The notes under the pieces: generated by a model | Seen by the model: the letters and a program-made list of their open reading frames with translations, nothing else | Told to the model about the DNA's origin: nothing | Databases searched by the model: none | Origin: Aspidapion aeneum | Lineage: Eukaryota; Arthropoda; Insecta; Coleoptera; Brentidae | Assembly (NCBI GenBank): GCA_963576565.1 | Contig: OY755045.1 | Coordinates: forward strand, 36,042,667 to 36,106,666 | Length of the DNA: 64,000 nucleotides | Reading direction: 5' to 3' | Translations under genes and position numbers: made by a program | Shown here: positions 55,324-64,000 of the stretch, one piece after another | How positions within the stretch are numbered: position 1 is the first letter of the stretch | Layout: every line of letters starts with the position of its first letter

Positions 55324-56409
55324 ATGTTAATCTTGGACAATTTATCAATACTCTTTCATTTCGTTTTAAGCATTCAAACATTCAATTTAAAAATCAATGT
55401 TGACGTTTTAAACAGAAGAAGGGTGCGAAGAGCAGTGGCGTTGATAGAAGTAGGCTACTCAAGACGGCGTGTAGCTCAAATGCCCAATGTTAGTCATTCT
55501 CCAGTTTCCAGAGCTTGGAACCGATACCTTATATTCGGTATTGTACGAGGGCCCCTTCCTCAACGCCAAAGGGCAATCACCCCCCGAGAAGATTGTCTTT
55601 TGAAACTTTGGGCAGTCAGAGATTGTACCAACACTGCTACAGCATTACAAAATCGACTAACAGAAGCTACTGGGACCCGAATTTCCGATCAAACGGTACG
55701 CAAATGGCTTCACGAAGCTCAATTACGTGCCCGACGACCCGTTAGAGCCCCCCGATTAACCCTAACTCACTTCTCACTCACCTTTTGTCAGGAACATCAA
55801 AATTGGACCATAGCACATTGGGGCAATGTAATGTTTAGTGATGAAAAAAAATTTATGTTATTCAGTAATGACGGACGCGTTCGCGTATGGAGACATCCAG
55901 GTGAACGATATTTGGACGAATGTGTACAGGAAACTGTCCCTTTTGGAGGTGGGTCGATAATGGAATGGGCTGGTATAACTTTGACAGGACACACAGAGCT
56001 TGTCGTGTTTCGAGAAGGAACTTTAACGGCTGTACGTTACATAAGGGAGATCTTGGAACCTCATGTTGTCCCCTTTGCCCAAAATATGGGAGCTGAATTT
56101 ATTTTACAGCAGGATAATGCCAGACCGTACACTGCACGAGTAGTAAGAGATTTCTTAAATGAGAATAATATCGATGTTATGAGGTGGCCGGCTAATAGCC
56201 CAGATCTTAATCCAATAGAGCATCTTTGGGATGAACTAGCAAGGCGCTTAAAAGAACATCAACCCTTCCAAAATCTTAATCAAGTTGCTAATATGCTTTC
56301 GGAAATCTATGAACAATTACCTCAGCCAGTAATACGAAATTTGATCAAAAGTATGCCTCGTCGTTGTGCCGAAGTTATTAGAGCCAGAGGTGGACGTACT
56401 CATTACTAA
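55324..56409 (+). CDS. Tc1-like transposase (DD34E), open reading frame intact
   Basis: 361 codons from ATG at 55324. Residues ~31-75 form the first helix-turn-helix (RRAVALIEVGYSRRRVAQ), and a second DNA-binding domain follows (SDQTVRKWLHEAQL near 121-134). Catalytic residues: D173 in MFSDEKKF, D264 in LQQDNARPYTA, and E299 in NSPDLNPIEHLWDEL, with 34 residues between the last two, the Tc1 DD34E signature. The GGGS-I-M-E-W-A-G block differs slightly from the usual GGGS-V-M-V-W-G-G. The first ~28 residues do not look like Tc1 proteins, so the native start may be lost. No TIRs identified. It would catalyse cut-and-paste transposition at TA sites if functional. Confidence 0.92.
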   Translation: MLILDNLSILFHFVLSIQTFNLKINVDVLNRRRVRRAVALIEVGYSRRRVAQMPNVSHSPVSRAWNRYLIFGIVRGPLPQRQRAITPREDCLLKLWAVRDCTNTATALQNRLTEATGTRISDQTVRKWLHEAQLRARRPVRAPRLTLTHFSLTFCQEHQNWTIAHWGNVMFSDEKKFMLFSNDGRVRVWRHPGERYLDECVQETVPFGGGSIMEWAGITLTGHTELVVFREGTLTAVRYIREILEPHVVPFAQNMGAEFILQQDNARPYTARVVRDFLNENNIDVMRWPANSPDLNPIEHLWDELARRLKEHQPFQNLNQVANMLSEIYEQLPQPVIRNLIKSMPRRCAEVIRARGGRTHY

Positions 56410-56785
56410 GGTATTTCTTTATTTTTATTTTTTATAAAATCAAGTTTTGTTTTTTGCGTGTTTATTTTCATGTTTAACTTTTTTTGCCGGAGCAAGCATT
56501 GAAAAATTATATAATAGTAAATTTTATATATAGTTTAAAAAATATAAATGCAGAAAAAAAGAATAAATCTCTATAAAGTTTTTGAATTTTAAATATATGT
56601 CTCTATATTCGTTTTGAGTAGTTTATTTTTTACTTAAAAAAAATAATTTTTAATCCTCATTATTAAGAAACGAAATTTATCAATTTTCTAATAAAATTTG
56701 GAAGATTTAGTTTGTTTGTAAAATTATTTTTTCTCCACTCCTTAAAAAACTTATTTTATTTCTTATTTTGGCCCGCCCTATCATA
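56410..56785. other. AT-rich downstream flank of the transposase
   Basis: Contains AATAAA-like signals (for example gaataaatc near 56561) but nothing else recognised. Confidence 0.4.
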
Positions 56786-56925
56786 CAAAAATACTGGGTG
56801 TAAATGGTATACTTCGCAATATTTTAAGAAGTGAAAGAGGCGGTTAAAATAAGAAAAAATAGTTTTGGCCTATTCTATCACCCATTAAAATATTGTGTCA
56901 TACCGTTTGTACACCCTATATTGTT
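56786..56925. mobile_element. Short MITE with GGGTGTAAATGGTAT ends
   Basis: Left end actGGGTGTAAATGGTATAC; right end, complemented, GGGTGTACAAACGGTATGAC. Imperfect inverted repeat of about 20 bp around 100 bp. Resembles Tc1/mariner-type termini. TA is nearby on the right, but the exact ends are uncertain. Confidence 0.55.
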
Positions 56926-56962
56926 AGTAATACAATCTACTCCTTGTATCTTTAGGCCCTGG

Positions 56963-57573
56963 ACGCTTATTCTTGACTGCCCGTGAGGCGGACTTAAGAT
57001 TGTCGGTGAACTTAAGTTCAACGGTGATCTTGAGTTCACCAGCTTTTTCCATGGAAAAACGAATCCGCGGAAGTGTTTCTAACCTAACTTTTGGTGGTCA
57101 GTTTTGTTTTGCAGAGAAGTGTTTTGATATAGCTTTAATCTTTTGATAAAAATAGGTAAGAAATTAATTCTAATGACATGCACACTTAAAAAGCTTGCCA
57201 AAACAAAACTGGACGTTTATTTTTTACTGTCCGTGAGGTGAGGTCAGCGAAATAATCACTTTTACTAGTTGACCTAAGATCACCGATGAACTTAGGTCCA
57301 CCGGTGATCTTTAGTTCACCATCTTTTTCCACGGGGCTATGAATCCGTAGGAGTCTATCTAACCTAACTTTTGGTGGTCAGTTTGAGAAGTGTTTTGATA
57401 GTTTCAATTTTCTGATAAAAGTAGGTAAAAAATTAATGCTAATGACCTCCAGACTTTAGTAAAAGCTCGCCAAAACAAACCTGACAGGCAAAAGTAAGGT
57501 TATAAACACCACAAAAAAGGTGGGAACTTCCGTAAAATTAACACCTCACCTCACGGCCATCAAGAATAGCGTT
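56963..57573. mobile_element. TIR element with an internal ~260 bp direct duplication
   Basis: The ends pair: cgcttattcttgactgcccg at the left and, complemented from 57545-57573, cgctattcttgatggccgtg. Inside, two units starting ggacg(c/t)ttat (56961 and 57212) share gaacttaagttca/gaacttaggtcca, caccagctttttcc/caccatctttttcc and cttttggtggtcagttt. ORFs absent. TSD not found. Confidence 0.65.
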
Positions 57574-59269
57574 TTGCATATACATAATATTCCAATACCC
57601 ACGGTATTTACCAAATTATGATGCAAACATGAGTCCTTGCGGTCCTTAAGCAAAAATGACCTGATTGGTTGCTTTCAAACACATAAGCATATTATTTCCA
57701 TATAGTACGTATTAGGGCAAAACCTACGGTACCTTACGATGCATATTGCAAACATATTTGAAATATCAATATATCAATGGGTATAAGTCTATCCTTTTTC
57801 CGGTCCTAAAGATGAAATGTCCTGGTTATACTTTTACGCATACATATTATTTTATTCTTGTATTCGTCACGTCAAATCATCGGCTCAGAGTTGACAAAAA
57901 CTCTATCTATGTAAATTTGGTGTTTGTGCATTTTTCGTACCTTTATTTCTGAATGTTTGCATCAAATGCCAGCCATTGTGTAAATGGGTAACAGGGAGTA
58001 TTGGAATATTACGTACATGGCGATTTGAGATTTGGTGAACGCTCACCACACTTCACCAGACGTTCTGTTGTAGAGCCTAAGACGCATGATGTTAACTTTT
58101 ACAAAGTATAAAACAATTAATATTTTTTGCCCCCTGCGACGGGTAAATTTTACCCCTTTATTTTAATTAGGGAAAGTGGGTTCGACAATCTATTTATTCA
58201 TTTTTAAGATATTTGCCTCCAAATTTACTATAGAATAATAAAAACAACCTTATTTTATGGGAATTTGGGGAAAAAACTTAAAAAACACATTTGATTTATT
58301 ATTCAGCGAATGAATATTTTGCAGTGACTCTTATTTCTGATTTTGTTTTTTTTTTCTTATTTTATTTTTTTAATATTACATAAATTAAAAAATTTGGAGT
58401 CAAATATGTATAAAACATATATTGAAGGTACCTCTAAAAAAGGATAAAAATATAGATGTGAAGTGTACTGCTACAAAATTGTCAAGATAGGCTCTCTCTC
58501 TCTTTTTTTAGAAAAAAAAAGCGACGGCTTCGAGGGTTTTTCCAAAAACCTACGACAACCTCTTAAAAAAACACCCTGTATATAAATGTGTACCTCTGTA
58601 GTTAATAGAGTAAAAAAGCTTCCCTTTTTATTTTCTCGTATCAGTATCAGTACTGAACCGCGTATGTGCAGAACGATTCTGCCTGTCAATAACCTACGTG
58701 GAACGGATAATTACGGCACCCGTCGGGTATCGCTGGCAATTTATGTGTTCTTTGGTTTTCGAAGGTCAAGTTCTATCCTCCAAAATGATATGAATGTAAC
58801 TGAGTTTTACTCGAAACTAAGATGCTCCCCTTGGAAGTAAGAATTGTGTACTTGCGATTAAATGCAACACTGTTATTTTATACTGTTTTTACCTAGTAAC
58901 GTATTAAAATTTGTCACGGATTATGATAAGTGCGCAAAAGTGTAGTGCTGCTTTTTTGCTCTAATAATAACTATTCAACCCGCAAAATTTAAAATGCAAC
59001 AACCATCAATAATTTTTTAAGTCGATTATCCCATATGTGTTGCAGGCCGGCCTTCACAATTTACCGTGTTTTGGTTTTGGAAAAAAATAGTTTGATACCT
59101 GAGGGGTATGGTTTAAAATTTGTAATACTATAAAAATAACCAATGTTTGATAAAACAACTAGTAAACAAACCTTTCTAAAGCCAAATAATACACAAATAA
59201 CAGAAAACTTCCCCGTAGATGCATTACTGTAATAAATAAGAATAATAATTTAAATACGATTCGGTTAGG
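57574..59269. other. No recognised gene
   Basis: AT-rich sequence with small ORFs lacking motifs (57746-57952, 58586-58840). At 58572-58582 aacaccctgtata looks like an isolated mariner-type MITE end. Confidence 0.45.
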
Positions 59270-59656
59270 CCAGCTTGTTCAAATAGCTAACATATCAAAT
59301 ATAGTGAACAACTGTCAGATTGGAAAGAAGTAGGCATCAAAGTAAGCGGACAATACTTGAACTACCTGCTGACGATATCGCCTTAATAACAGATAAGAAA
59401 GAACAACTGATAAAAATCCTGGAGGAACTGGATACAGCAGCCAAAAATATATGCTTGAATATGAACTACACTTAAACTAAAATCATAACAAACCCAGATG
59501 AAGATATCACAATCAGAATATACCAAGAACAAATAAAACAAGCAGAGGAAATTATTAAACTAAAAACTAAACATAATTCGGTGTATTAAGCTACAGATTA
59601 AGAAATAAAAGTACCTTCCGTACCTCAAAACGAAACTGTATAACAAATGTATCCTT
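59270..59656 (+). pseudogene. LINE-D RT fragment, first part
   Basis: Plus-strand RT remnant: EVGIKVSGQYLNYL, then ADDIALITDKKEQLIKILEE (the FADD motif region) and AAKNICLNMNYT followed by a stop. It runs on to KLYNKCIL at 59640-59656, where a 558 bp insertion begins. The protein resumes at 60227. Several stops. Confidence 0.82.
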
Positions 59657-60214
59657 ATCAAATACCAAATTGCAAATAATGCAAGGACCTAACACTATAA
59701 ACAACAAGTGAAATTAAAGAAAGAAAAATTCGATCGGACCCGGGATCTAATGAAAAAAAAAATGAAAAAAAATACTTCTTAGTTTTCTTTCTTTAATATC
59801 ACTTGTTGTTTATAATTTTAGGTCCTTGCATTATTTGCAATTTGGTATTTGATAATTATGTTGACAATCGCCCATTTGCGATCAGAAATTTTAACACACG
59901 AAAAGGTGATCTCATGCTTTCAGACGTTGATTCTTTACGTCTAATTTTGAGTTATCATACCTTTGACAGTGGGAAAGAAGAATTTAGAGAGATCAGTTGG
60001 ATGACTTGGTCGAGTTAATACCCTGAGAATTTCTCGTTCTTGTATTGAGACAACGCAGCCTGCATAGACGGAAGTTTTCCGAAAATTTATGTATGGCTTC
60101 GGTAGTTCAGTGGTTAGAATGTTTGCCTAGATAGCAAGAGATCCCGGGTTTGATCCCCGGCCGAAGCAGAAAACTTTTTTCTTATTTTTCTTTCTTTAAT
60201 TTCACTTGTTGTTT
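59657..60214. mobile_element. 558 bp insertion in LINE-D with tRNA-like sequence (composite SINE-like)
   Basis: Exact 12 bp TSD AAATGTATCCTT (59645-59656 and 60215-60226), typical of LINE-machinery insertion. The right end has a tRNA-like unit (60096-60168) followed by ttctttctttaatttcacttg. The left end has an inverse copy of that tail plus a fragment of the T arm (gatcggacccgggatc near 59736). The tail and ~50 bp beyond occur twice in inverse orientation (59658-59730 and 59780-59853). The middle (59855-60090) is unique and has no recognised domain. Confidence 0.75.
60096..60168 (+). pseudogene. tRNA-like sequence (cloverleaf intact, anticodon AGA) in a SINE-like insert
   Basis: Folds as a standard cloverleaf: acceptor GCTTCGG/CCGAAGC, D arm GTTCAGTGGTTAGAAT, anticodon stem TTTGC/GCAAG with loop CTAGATA, 5 nt variable loop, T arm CCGGG/CCCGG with loop TTTGATC, discriminator A. 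Anticodon AGA would read Ser codons, but tRNA-Ser has a long variable arm and this does not. It is therefore more likely a SINE head derived from another tRNA, with its A and B boxes serving as a pol III promoter. Confidence 0.7.
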
Positions 60215-60226
60215 AAATGTATCCTT

Positions 60227-60612
60227 CCTGTGGATCCCAGACCTGGACACTTACAAAATCAAATATAGATGAGGTAACAAAAGCCCAAAGATCAATGGAT
60301 CATGTAAATCTAACCGATAGAAATAGAAATTATTAATGGATAAGAAATACAACAAAAGTAAGGGATGTCAGAATAGAGGTAGCAAAATTTAAATGGAAAT
60401 TTGCCGATCATAATATCAGACAGAAAGACGATCGATGAAACAAATGTATTGTAAACTGGAGACCTTGGGAAAATAAAACAAGTAAGGGAAGACCCCAAAT
60501 GGGATGGGCGGACGAAATGAGGAAACATGCAAGAACTAGATGGATAAACACGGTAACAGACAGAGAAGAGTGAGAGGTATTGGGGTAGGCCTATGTCCAA
60601 ATATAGATAGAT
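60227..60612 (+). pseudogene. LINE-D C-terminal region, second part
   Basis: Continues LINE-D after the insertion: SQTWTLTKSNIDEVTKAQRS, then VRIEVAKFKWKFADHN, WRPWENKTSKGRPQMGW, ADEMRKHARTRWINTVTDRE and AYVQI near the end, in shifting frames with stops. This is the usual C-terminal tail (GRP-x-x-x-W-x-D) of RTE/R4-like LINE proteins. A hAT MITE begins at 60620. Confidence 0.82.
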
Positions 60613-60619
60613 AAATCTA

Positions 60620-60793
60620 CAGTGGCGCACCCAGGAATGTGTCTTTGGGGGGTCCGAGGCCTCTTGGGGGAGGGGGGGGGCCCGAAGCCTCATGATGTCA
60701 AATTTTAAGCTATTTTTTGTGTTTTATCATGAAATATGTAGAAAATATGTAAAAAAAATCTAAGAACCGCCCCCCCCCCTGGGTGCGCCCATG
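60620..60793. mobile_element. 174 bp hAT-like MITE (CAGTGGCGCACCCAGGA type)
   Basis: Begins CAGTGGCGCACCCAGGA and ends CTGGGTGCGCCCATG. AATCTA occurs at both edges (60614-60619 and 60794-60799). Shares cctcttggggg, tgatgt, aagctatttt and atgaaatatgtagaaaatatg with 52096-52258 and 44264-44449. Confidence 0.78.
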
Positions 60794-60799
60794 AATCTA

Positions 60800-62164
60800 T
60801 TATGTATCGCACTGACATTTTGAAGTTATGTTAGGCAAAGATTGAGGTTAAGTTTTAGTAACGACATTTGATCAGTGTCGCTCTCTATGTTTCTATATGC
60901 ATAATATAAAAGAAAGCCCTCGTACAGAACAGTTTCCGGGCTCGCTTTTTCTCCACTATGCCGGATATTATGTTAATAGATTGGTAGATTGGGTTGACTA
61001 GATCGACGATCCCTATACTGTGACTTGGGTGTATTTTCCATTCAGTCTTTTTAAATTAGATAGGCCAAACTTATTTATCGTGCATTGTATTTTTGTTTTG
61101 AAACAATATAAAACATAATAATTTGAGAGACAACAGACCTGATAAGAACAAAAGGTTTTCAATCAAATTTTCGCGAGTTTTAAGAAAAATTTAGAAATCG
61201 TTTTGTACAAAAAAATTGAAAAAGTGAAACGTGCATTGAACAAAATGTGACATAGTGTGATTGATTGTTGTATTTTCTTTGTAGGATTTTTTTTATTAGT
61301 TTCGATTATTATTTATTTATTTCTTCGAATATGATTACAAACATACGACTACATCTTAGTCTTAGTGAGTACAAGGTGAGTTAGGAATCTTCGTTTAAGT
61401 GCAAGTTCATTGTAAGCCATTAACAAAATACTCAACACGTGATCTTGGCAGGGGAATAAGTTAGGGATTAAAATAAGTTACATTTTAACCCTTCTAAATT
61501 TTATTTTAAAAAAATTAGGAATAATTTTATTAAAATTTTTAACGTGTTGTATAAATGTGCAATTACATTTTTTTTGTATAGGGTGTCCTTGTCTCAAATA
61601 TTAGAAAACTCTGTTGATATTAGAGATTGAATGTTATATTTTCACGTGGAGGTTTTCCCTTTTCTCAAATACGTTAGAGCATAAATATGGGGCATTCTCA
61701 CACGCGATGCTTAAAGTCAGGACCGCAATTTAATTCTTAAAATTTTTCGGGTAGACAGGATTTCGATTACTGCGCATGCGTCAGTTTTTGTGGTTTTGGA
61801 ACATACTTCGTTACGTCACTACATTATTTGACAATTGTCAAACATTTAGGGTTCTGTCTATTATTTAGTTAATTAGTGAAAATTTATCAAATTGTGGATT
61901 AAAATTGTAGTTTTCCTAAAACTAATTGCGCAGATTTATTGTGGACACCACAAAGAGGGTTTAATGGCATCTATAAACCACTCTTAATTTTATTAACAAG
62001 TTATAAAGAAAAATACAAATACTTACCTATGGAATGGCACTCCCTTAATTCTCCCGGATATTTCTCCACCAACCGCACATGTTTTACATGAATTTTTTCC
62101 CATTTTTCACAGAATAAAAAACATAAATTTACACACTTTGTTTGAAACTCGTAGACAATGATTG
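60800..62164. other. No recognised gene
   Basis: AT-rich. tatagggtgtccttgt near 61579 resembles a single mariner-type MITE end. The remainder gives no motif, repeat or ORF worth reporting. Confidence 0.45.
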
Positions 62165-62598
62165 TGTAGAAATAAAATTTCGGACTTCCATTGTCTTTAT
62201 TTATTTTAAAACACGACGTTTCGGTTAGTAAGTATCTCTAATAATTATCAAGTGTAAACTAAACAATCTAGTCTTTAGGCTACTACTTATACTACTTGGT
62301 GTGCAGTCAGGTGTGACGGCCCGCCCCCTTTTTTAATCCTAAGACGCCTGTTTTCCTTAAGGAGTGGTTTCCATATGTTTGGTATGTCCGTGCTTGGTTG
62401 ACTGAAAACTTCTTTATTCTGCATTATAAACGCAGCTTCAATAAACTTTCGTTTTCGCCAATGCGACTCCTTATGTAAAACTTTAGCTTCTGACCACTGA
62501 ATCCTGTGATCATTTGACCATGCATGATCTGCTAAACTGGATTTTTCAATATCCCCTAATTGGGTACTTTTTAGATGTTCATTTACTCTAACCTGAAG
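62165..62598 (-). pseudogene. Penelope-like element 2, inverted 3' fragment with GIY-YIG C-terminal half
   Basis: Minus strand: VRVNEHLKSTQLGDIEKSSL, KVLHKESHWRKRKFIEAAF, then NIWKPLLKENRRL, then the 3' tail with actaaccgaaacgtcgtgtt. It is a close inverse copy of 63590-64000. It joins head-to-head with the plus-strand copy at about 62598. Such inverted, 5'-truncated partner copies are a known feature of Penelope-like insertions. Confidence 0.9.
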
Positions 62599-63193
62599 GT
62601 ATCGAATTAGATCCCGGCGATAGATTTGTAAGTTTTGATGTAGAAAGTCTCTACACCAACGTGCCAATAAATGAGTCACTCAGTATCATGAAAAACAAAT
62701 TACAAACTGATGATACACTTCACGAGAGAACAACGCTATCGGTGGAGGGGGTGATGGATCTTTTGGAGCTCTGTCTCCGTAACTCTTACTTTCAAGTGAA
62801 AGATAAGTTTTACGCGCAAAATGATGGACTCTAAATGGGTTCATCTCTTTCGCCAGTGGTAGCAAACATCTACATAGAGTGGTTCGAGGACCATGCGATC
62901 AACACAGCAAGAGTCAAATCAAAACTATGGCTACGATACATGGATGATACATTTATTATATGGTCGGAAAATGAAGATGAACTATAGAATTTTCTACACC
63001 ATTTATACGGTATTCGACCAACAATTAAGTGCACCATGGAAATTGAAAAAGATTCGGCCTTACCTTTTTCGGATGTTCTTGTCAAACGATCAGACAGAAA
63101 CATTCAAACCACTGTAAGAGGAAACCTACACACACGGGACAGTACCTAAATGTTAAGTCTAATCATTCTGTTGCTACAAAAGTTATAAGAAGT
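62599..63193 (+). pseudogene. Penelope-like element 2, reverse transcriptase
   Basis: Plus strand: RFVSFDVESLYTNVPI (RT motif A, catalytic Asp), SVEGVMDLLELCLRNSYFQV, MGSSLSPVVANIYIEWFE (motif B region), LWLRYMDDTFIIWSEN (YMDD). Stops occur just before MGSS (62832-62834) and after NEDEL (62984-62986), and a frameshift near 63060. The N-terminal RT fingers are missing because of 5' truncation. It leads directly into the GIY-YIG ORF. Confidence 0.92.
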
Positions 63194-63823
63194 TTGTATT
63201 TAAGAGCCATAAATATTTGTGGTAATAATGAAGAATTAACCACAGAAATTAACAACATTAAAAAGGACTTACAACAGAATGGTTATTCCGAGAAATTAAT
63301 AAACTCAACGATATTTAAAATTAAAAACAAACTAAATGTACCAAATTCTCAAAATAATAATCCATTAGGTGTTATTAACATTCCATATGTTCAAGGGATT
63401 TCAGAAAACATAAGACGAATAGCTAAACACTATAATATAAAAACAGTATTTTCTTCGGGAAATACGATAAGAAGTTTTGTAACTAAAACAAAACCAGAAA
63501 ATCCCTCAAATAATAGGGAATGTATTTACCAAATACCGTGTGAGTGTGGTAAATCATATGTAGGTGAAACGAAACGCCCTCTTCAGGTTAGAGTAAATGA
63601 ACATCTAAAAAGTACCCAATTAGGGGATATTGAAAAATCCGGTTTAGCAGATCATACGTGGTCAAATGATCACAGGATTCAGTGGTCAGAAGCTAAAGTT
63701 TTACATAAGGAGTCGCATTGGCCAAAACGAAAGTTTCTTGAAGCTGCGTTTATAATGCAGAATAAAGAAGTTTTCAGTCAACCAAGCACGGACATACCAA
63801 ACATATGGAAACCACTCCTTTAG
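63194..63823 (+). CDS. Penelope-like element 2, linker and GIY-YIG endonuclease (open)
   Basis: 209-codon open frame forming the C-terminal part of the Penelope protein. Residues ~1-75 are a linker (NICGNNEELTTEINNIKKDL). The GIY-YIG-type nuclease starts near residue 113 (CIYQIPCECGKSYVGETKRP), followed by LQVRVNEHLKSTQLG, HTWSNDHRI and the Glu-containing LEAAFIMQNKEVF. The enzyme nicks target DNA for priming. No own start exists; the first in-frame Met-equivalent is within the old fused protein. 3' tail 63824-64000 continues beyond the window. Confidence 0.93.
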   Translation: MYLRAINICGNNEELTTEINNIKKDLQQNGYSEKLINSTIFKIKNKLNVPNSQNNNPLGVINIPYVQGISENIRRIAKHYNIKTVFSSGNTIRSFVTKTKPENPSNNRECIYQIPCECGKSYVGETKRPLQVRVNEHLKSTQLGDIEKSGLADHTWSNDHRIQWSEAKVLHKESHWPKRKFLEAAFIMQNKEVFSQPSTDIPNIWKPLL

Positions 63824-64000
63824 GAGAACAGGCGTCTTAGGATTAAAAAAGGGGGCGGGCCGTCACACCTGACTGCACACCAAGTAGTATAAGTAGTAGC
63901 CTAAAGACTAGATTGTTTAGTTTACACTTGATAATGGTTAGAGGTACTTACTAACCGAAACGTCGTGTTTTAAAATAAATAAAGACAATGGAAGTCCGAA

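Noticed and set aside
58471..58840. Overlapping ORFs on both strands (72 and 84 codons)
   Set aside because: They overlap antisense to each other, show no motif, and lie beside a MITE end; chance ORFs are sufficient.
60096..60168. Functional tRNA-Ser(AGA) gene
   Set aside because: The cloverleaf is intact, but tRNA-Ser requires a long variable arm, and the unit lies inside a retrotransposed insert with a 12 bp TSD.

Overview
This 64 kb window is eukaryotic and almost certainly insect DNA. It is AT-rich, has no operon-like gene arrangement, and is packed with insect-type transposable elements: non-LTR retrotransposons, an env-less Gypsy LTR element, Penelope-like elements with a GIY-YIG endonuclease, a Tc1 transposase and many hAT/mariner-type MITEs. 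The species cannot be fixed from the sequence. Most strong coding signals belong to mobile elements, and nearly all of those are broken. LINE letters (A-D) and 'family X' are local names.

Layout. 1-2.5 kb: minus-strand LINE-A (endonuclease/RT running off the window, plus a PHD/CCHC ORF1). 2.6-6.0 kb: LINE-B on the minus strand, split inside its RNase H domain by a 2 kb insertion. 3.2-10.1 kb: two large inverted arms of repeat family X enclosing LINE-B and a solo LTR, with a nearly exact 950 bp tandem duplication in the right arm. 10.2-12.6 kb: a terminal-inverted-repeat (TIR) element carrying a coding-like ORF and a 480 bp hAT MITE. 15.3-18.2 kb: LINE-C inserted into another copy of LINE-C, both with target-site duplications (TSDs). 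18.8-20.4 and 40.7-42.3 kb: two copies of a 1.6 kb foldback element. 23.2-23.9 kb: a mariner-type MITE. 33.3-39.8 kb: a complete but mutated Gypsy element on the minus strand. 46.4-48.4 and 62.2-64.0 kb: Penelope-like elements, the first split by a 1 kb foldback element built from about 37 copies of an AAATAGCGA unit. 54.1-56.4 kb: a third LINE-C copy and a Tc1 transposase. 59.3-60.6 kb: LINE-D, split by an insert containing a tRNA-like sequence.

Host gene. A short start-codon exon with a strong splice donor (26153-26193) and an internal exon (51450-51597) fit together in phase. They suggest that much of the window is one roughly 25 kb, transposon-filled intron of an unidentified gene on the plus strand. 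This is inference.

Most interesting signals: (1) the Gypsy element has seven heat-shock-element motifs at about 113 bp spacing just inside its 5' LTR, plus another beside the LTR TATA box; (2) minute palindromic hAT-like insertions of 59, 65 and 68 bp, each with an exact 8 bp TSD; (3) the AAATAGCGA-array foldback with an exact 9 bp TSD; (4) the split host gene.
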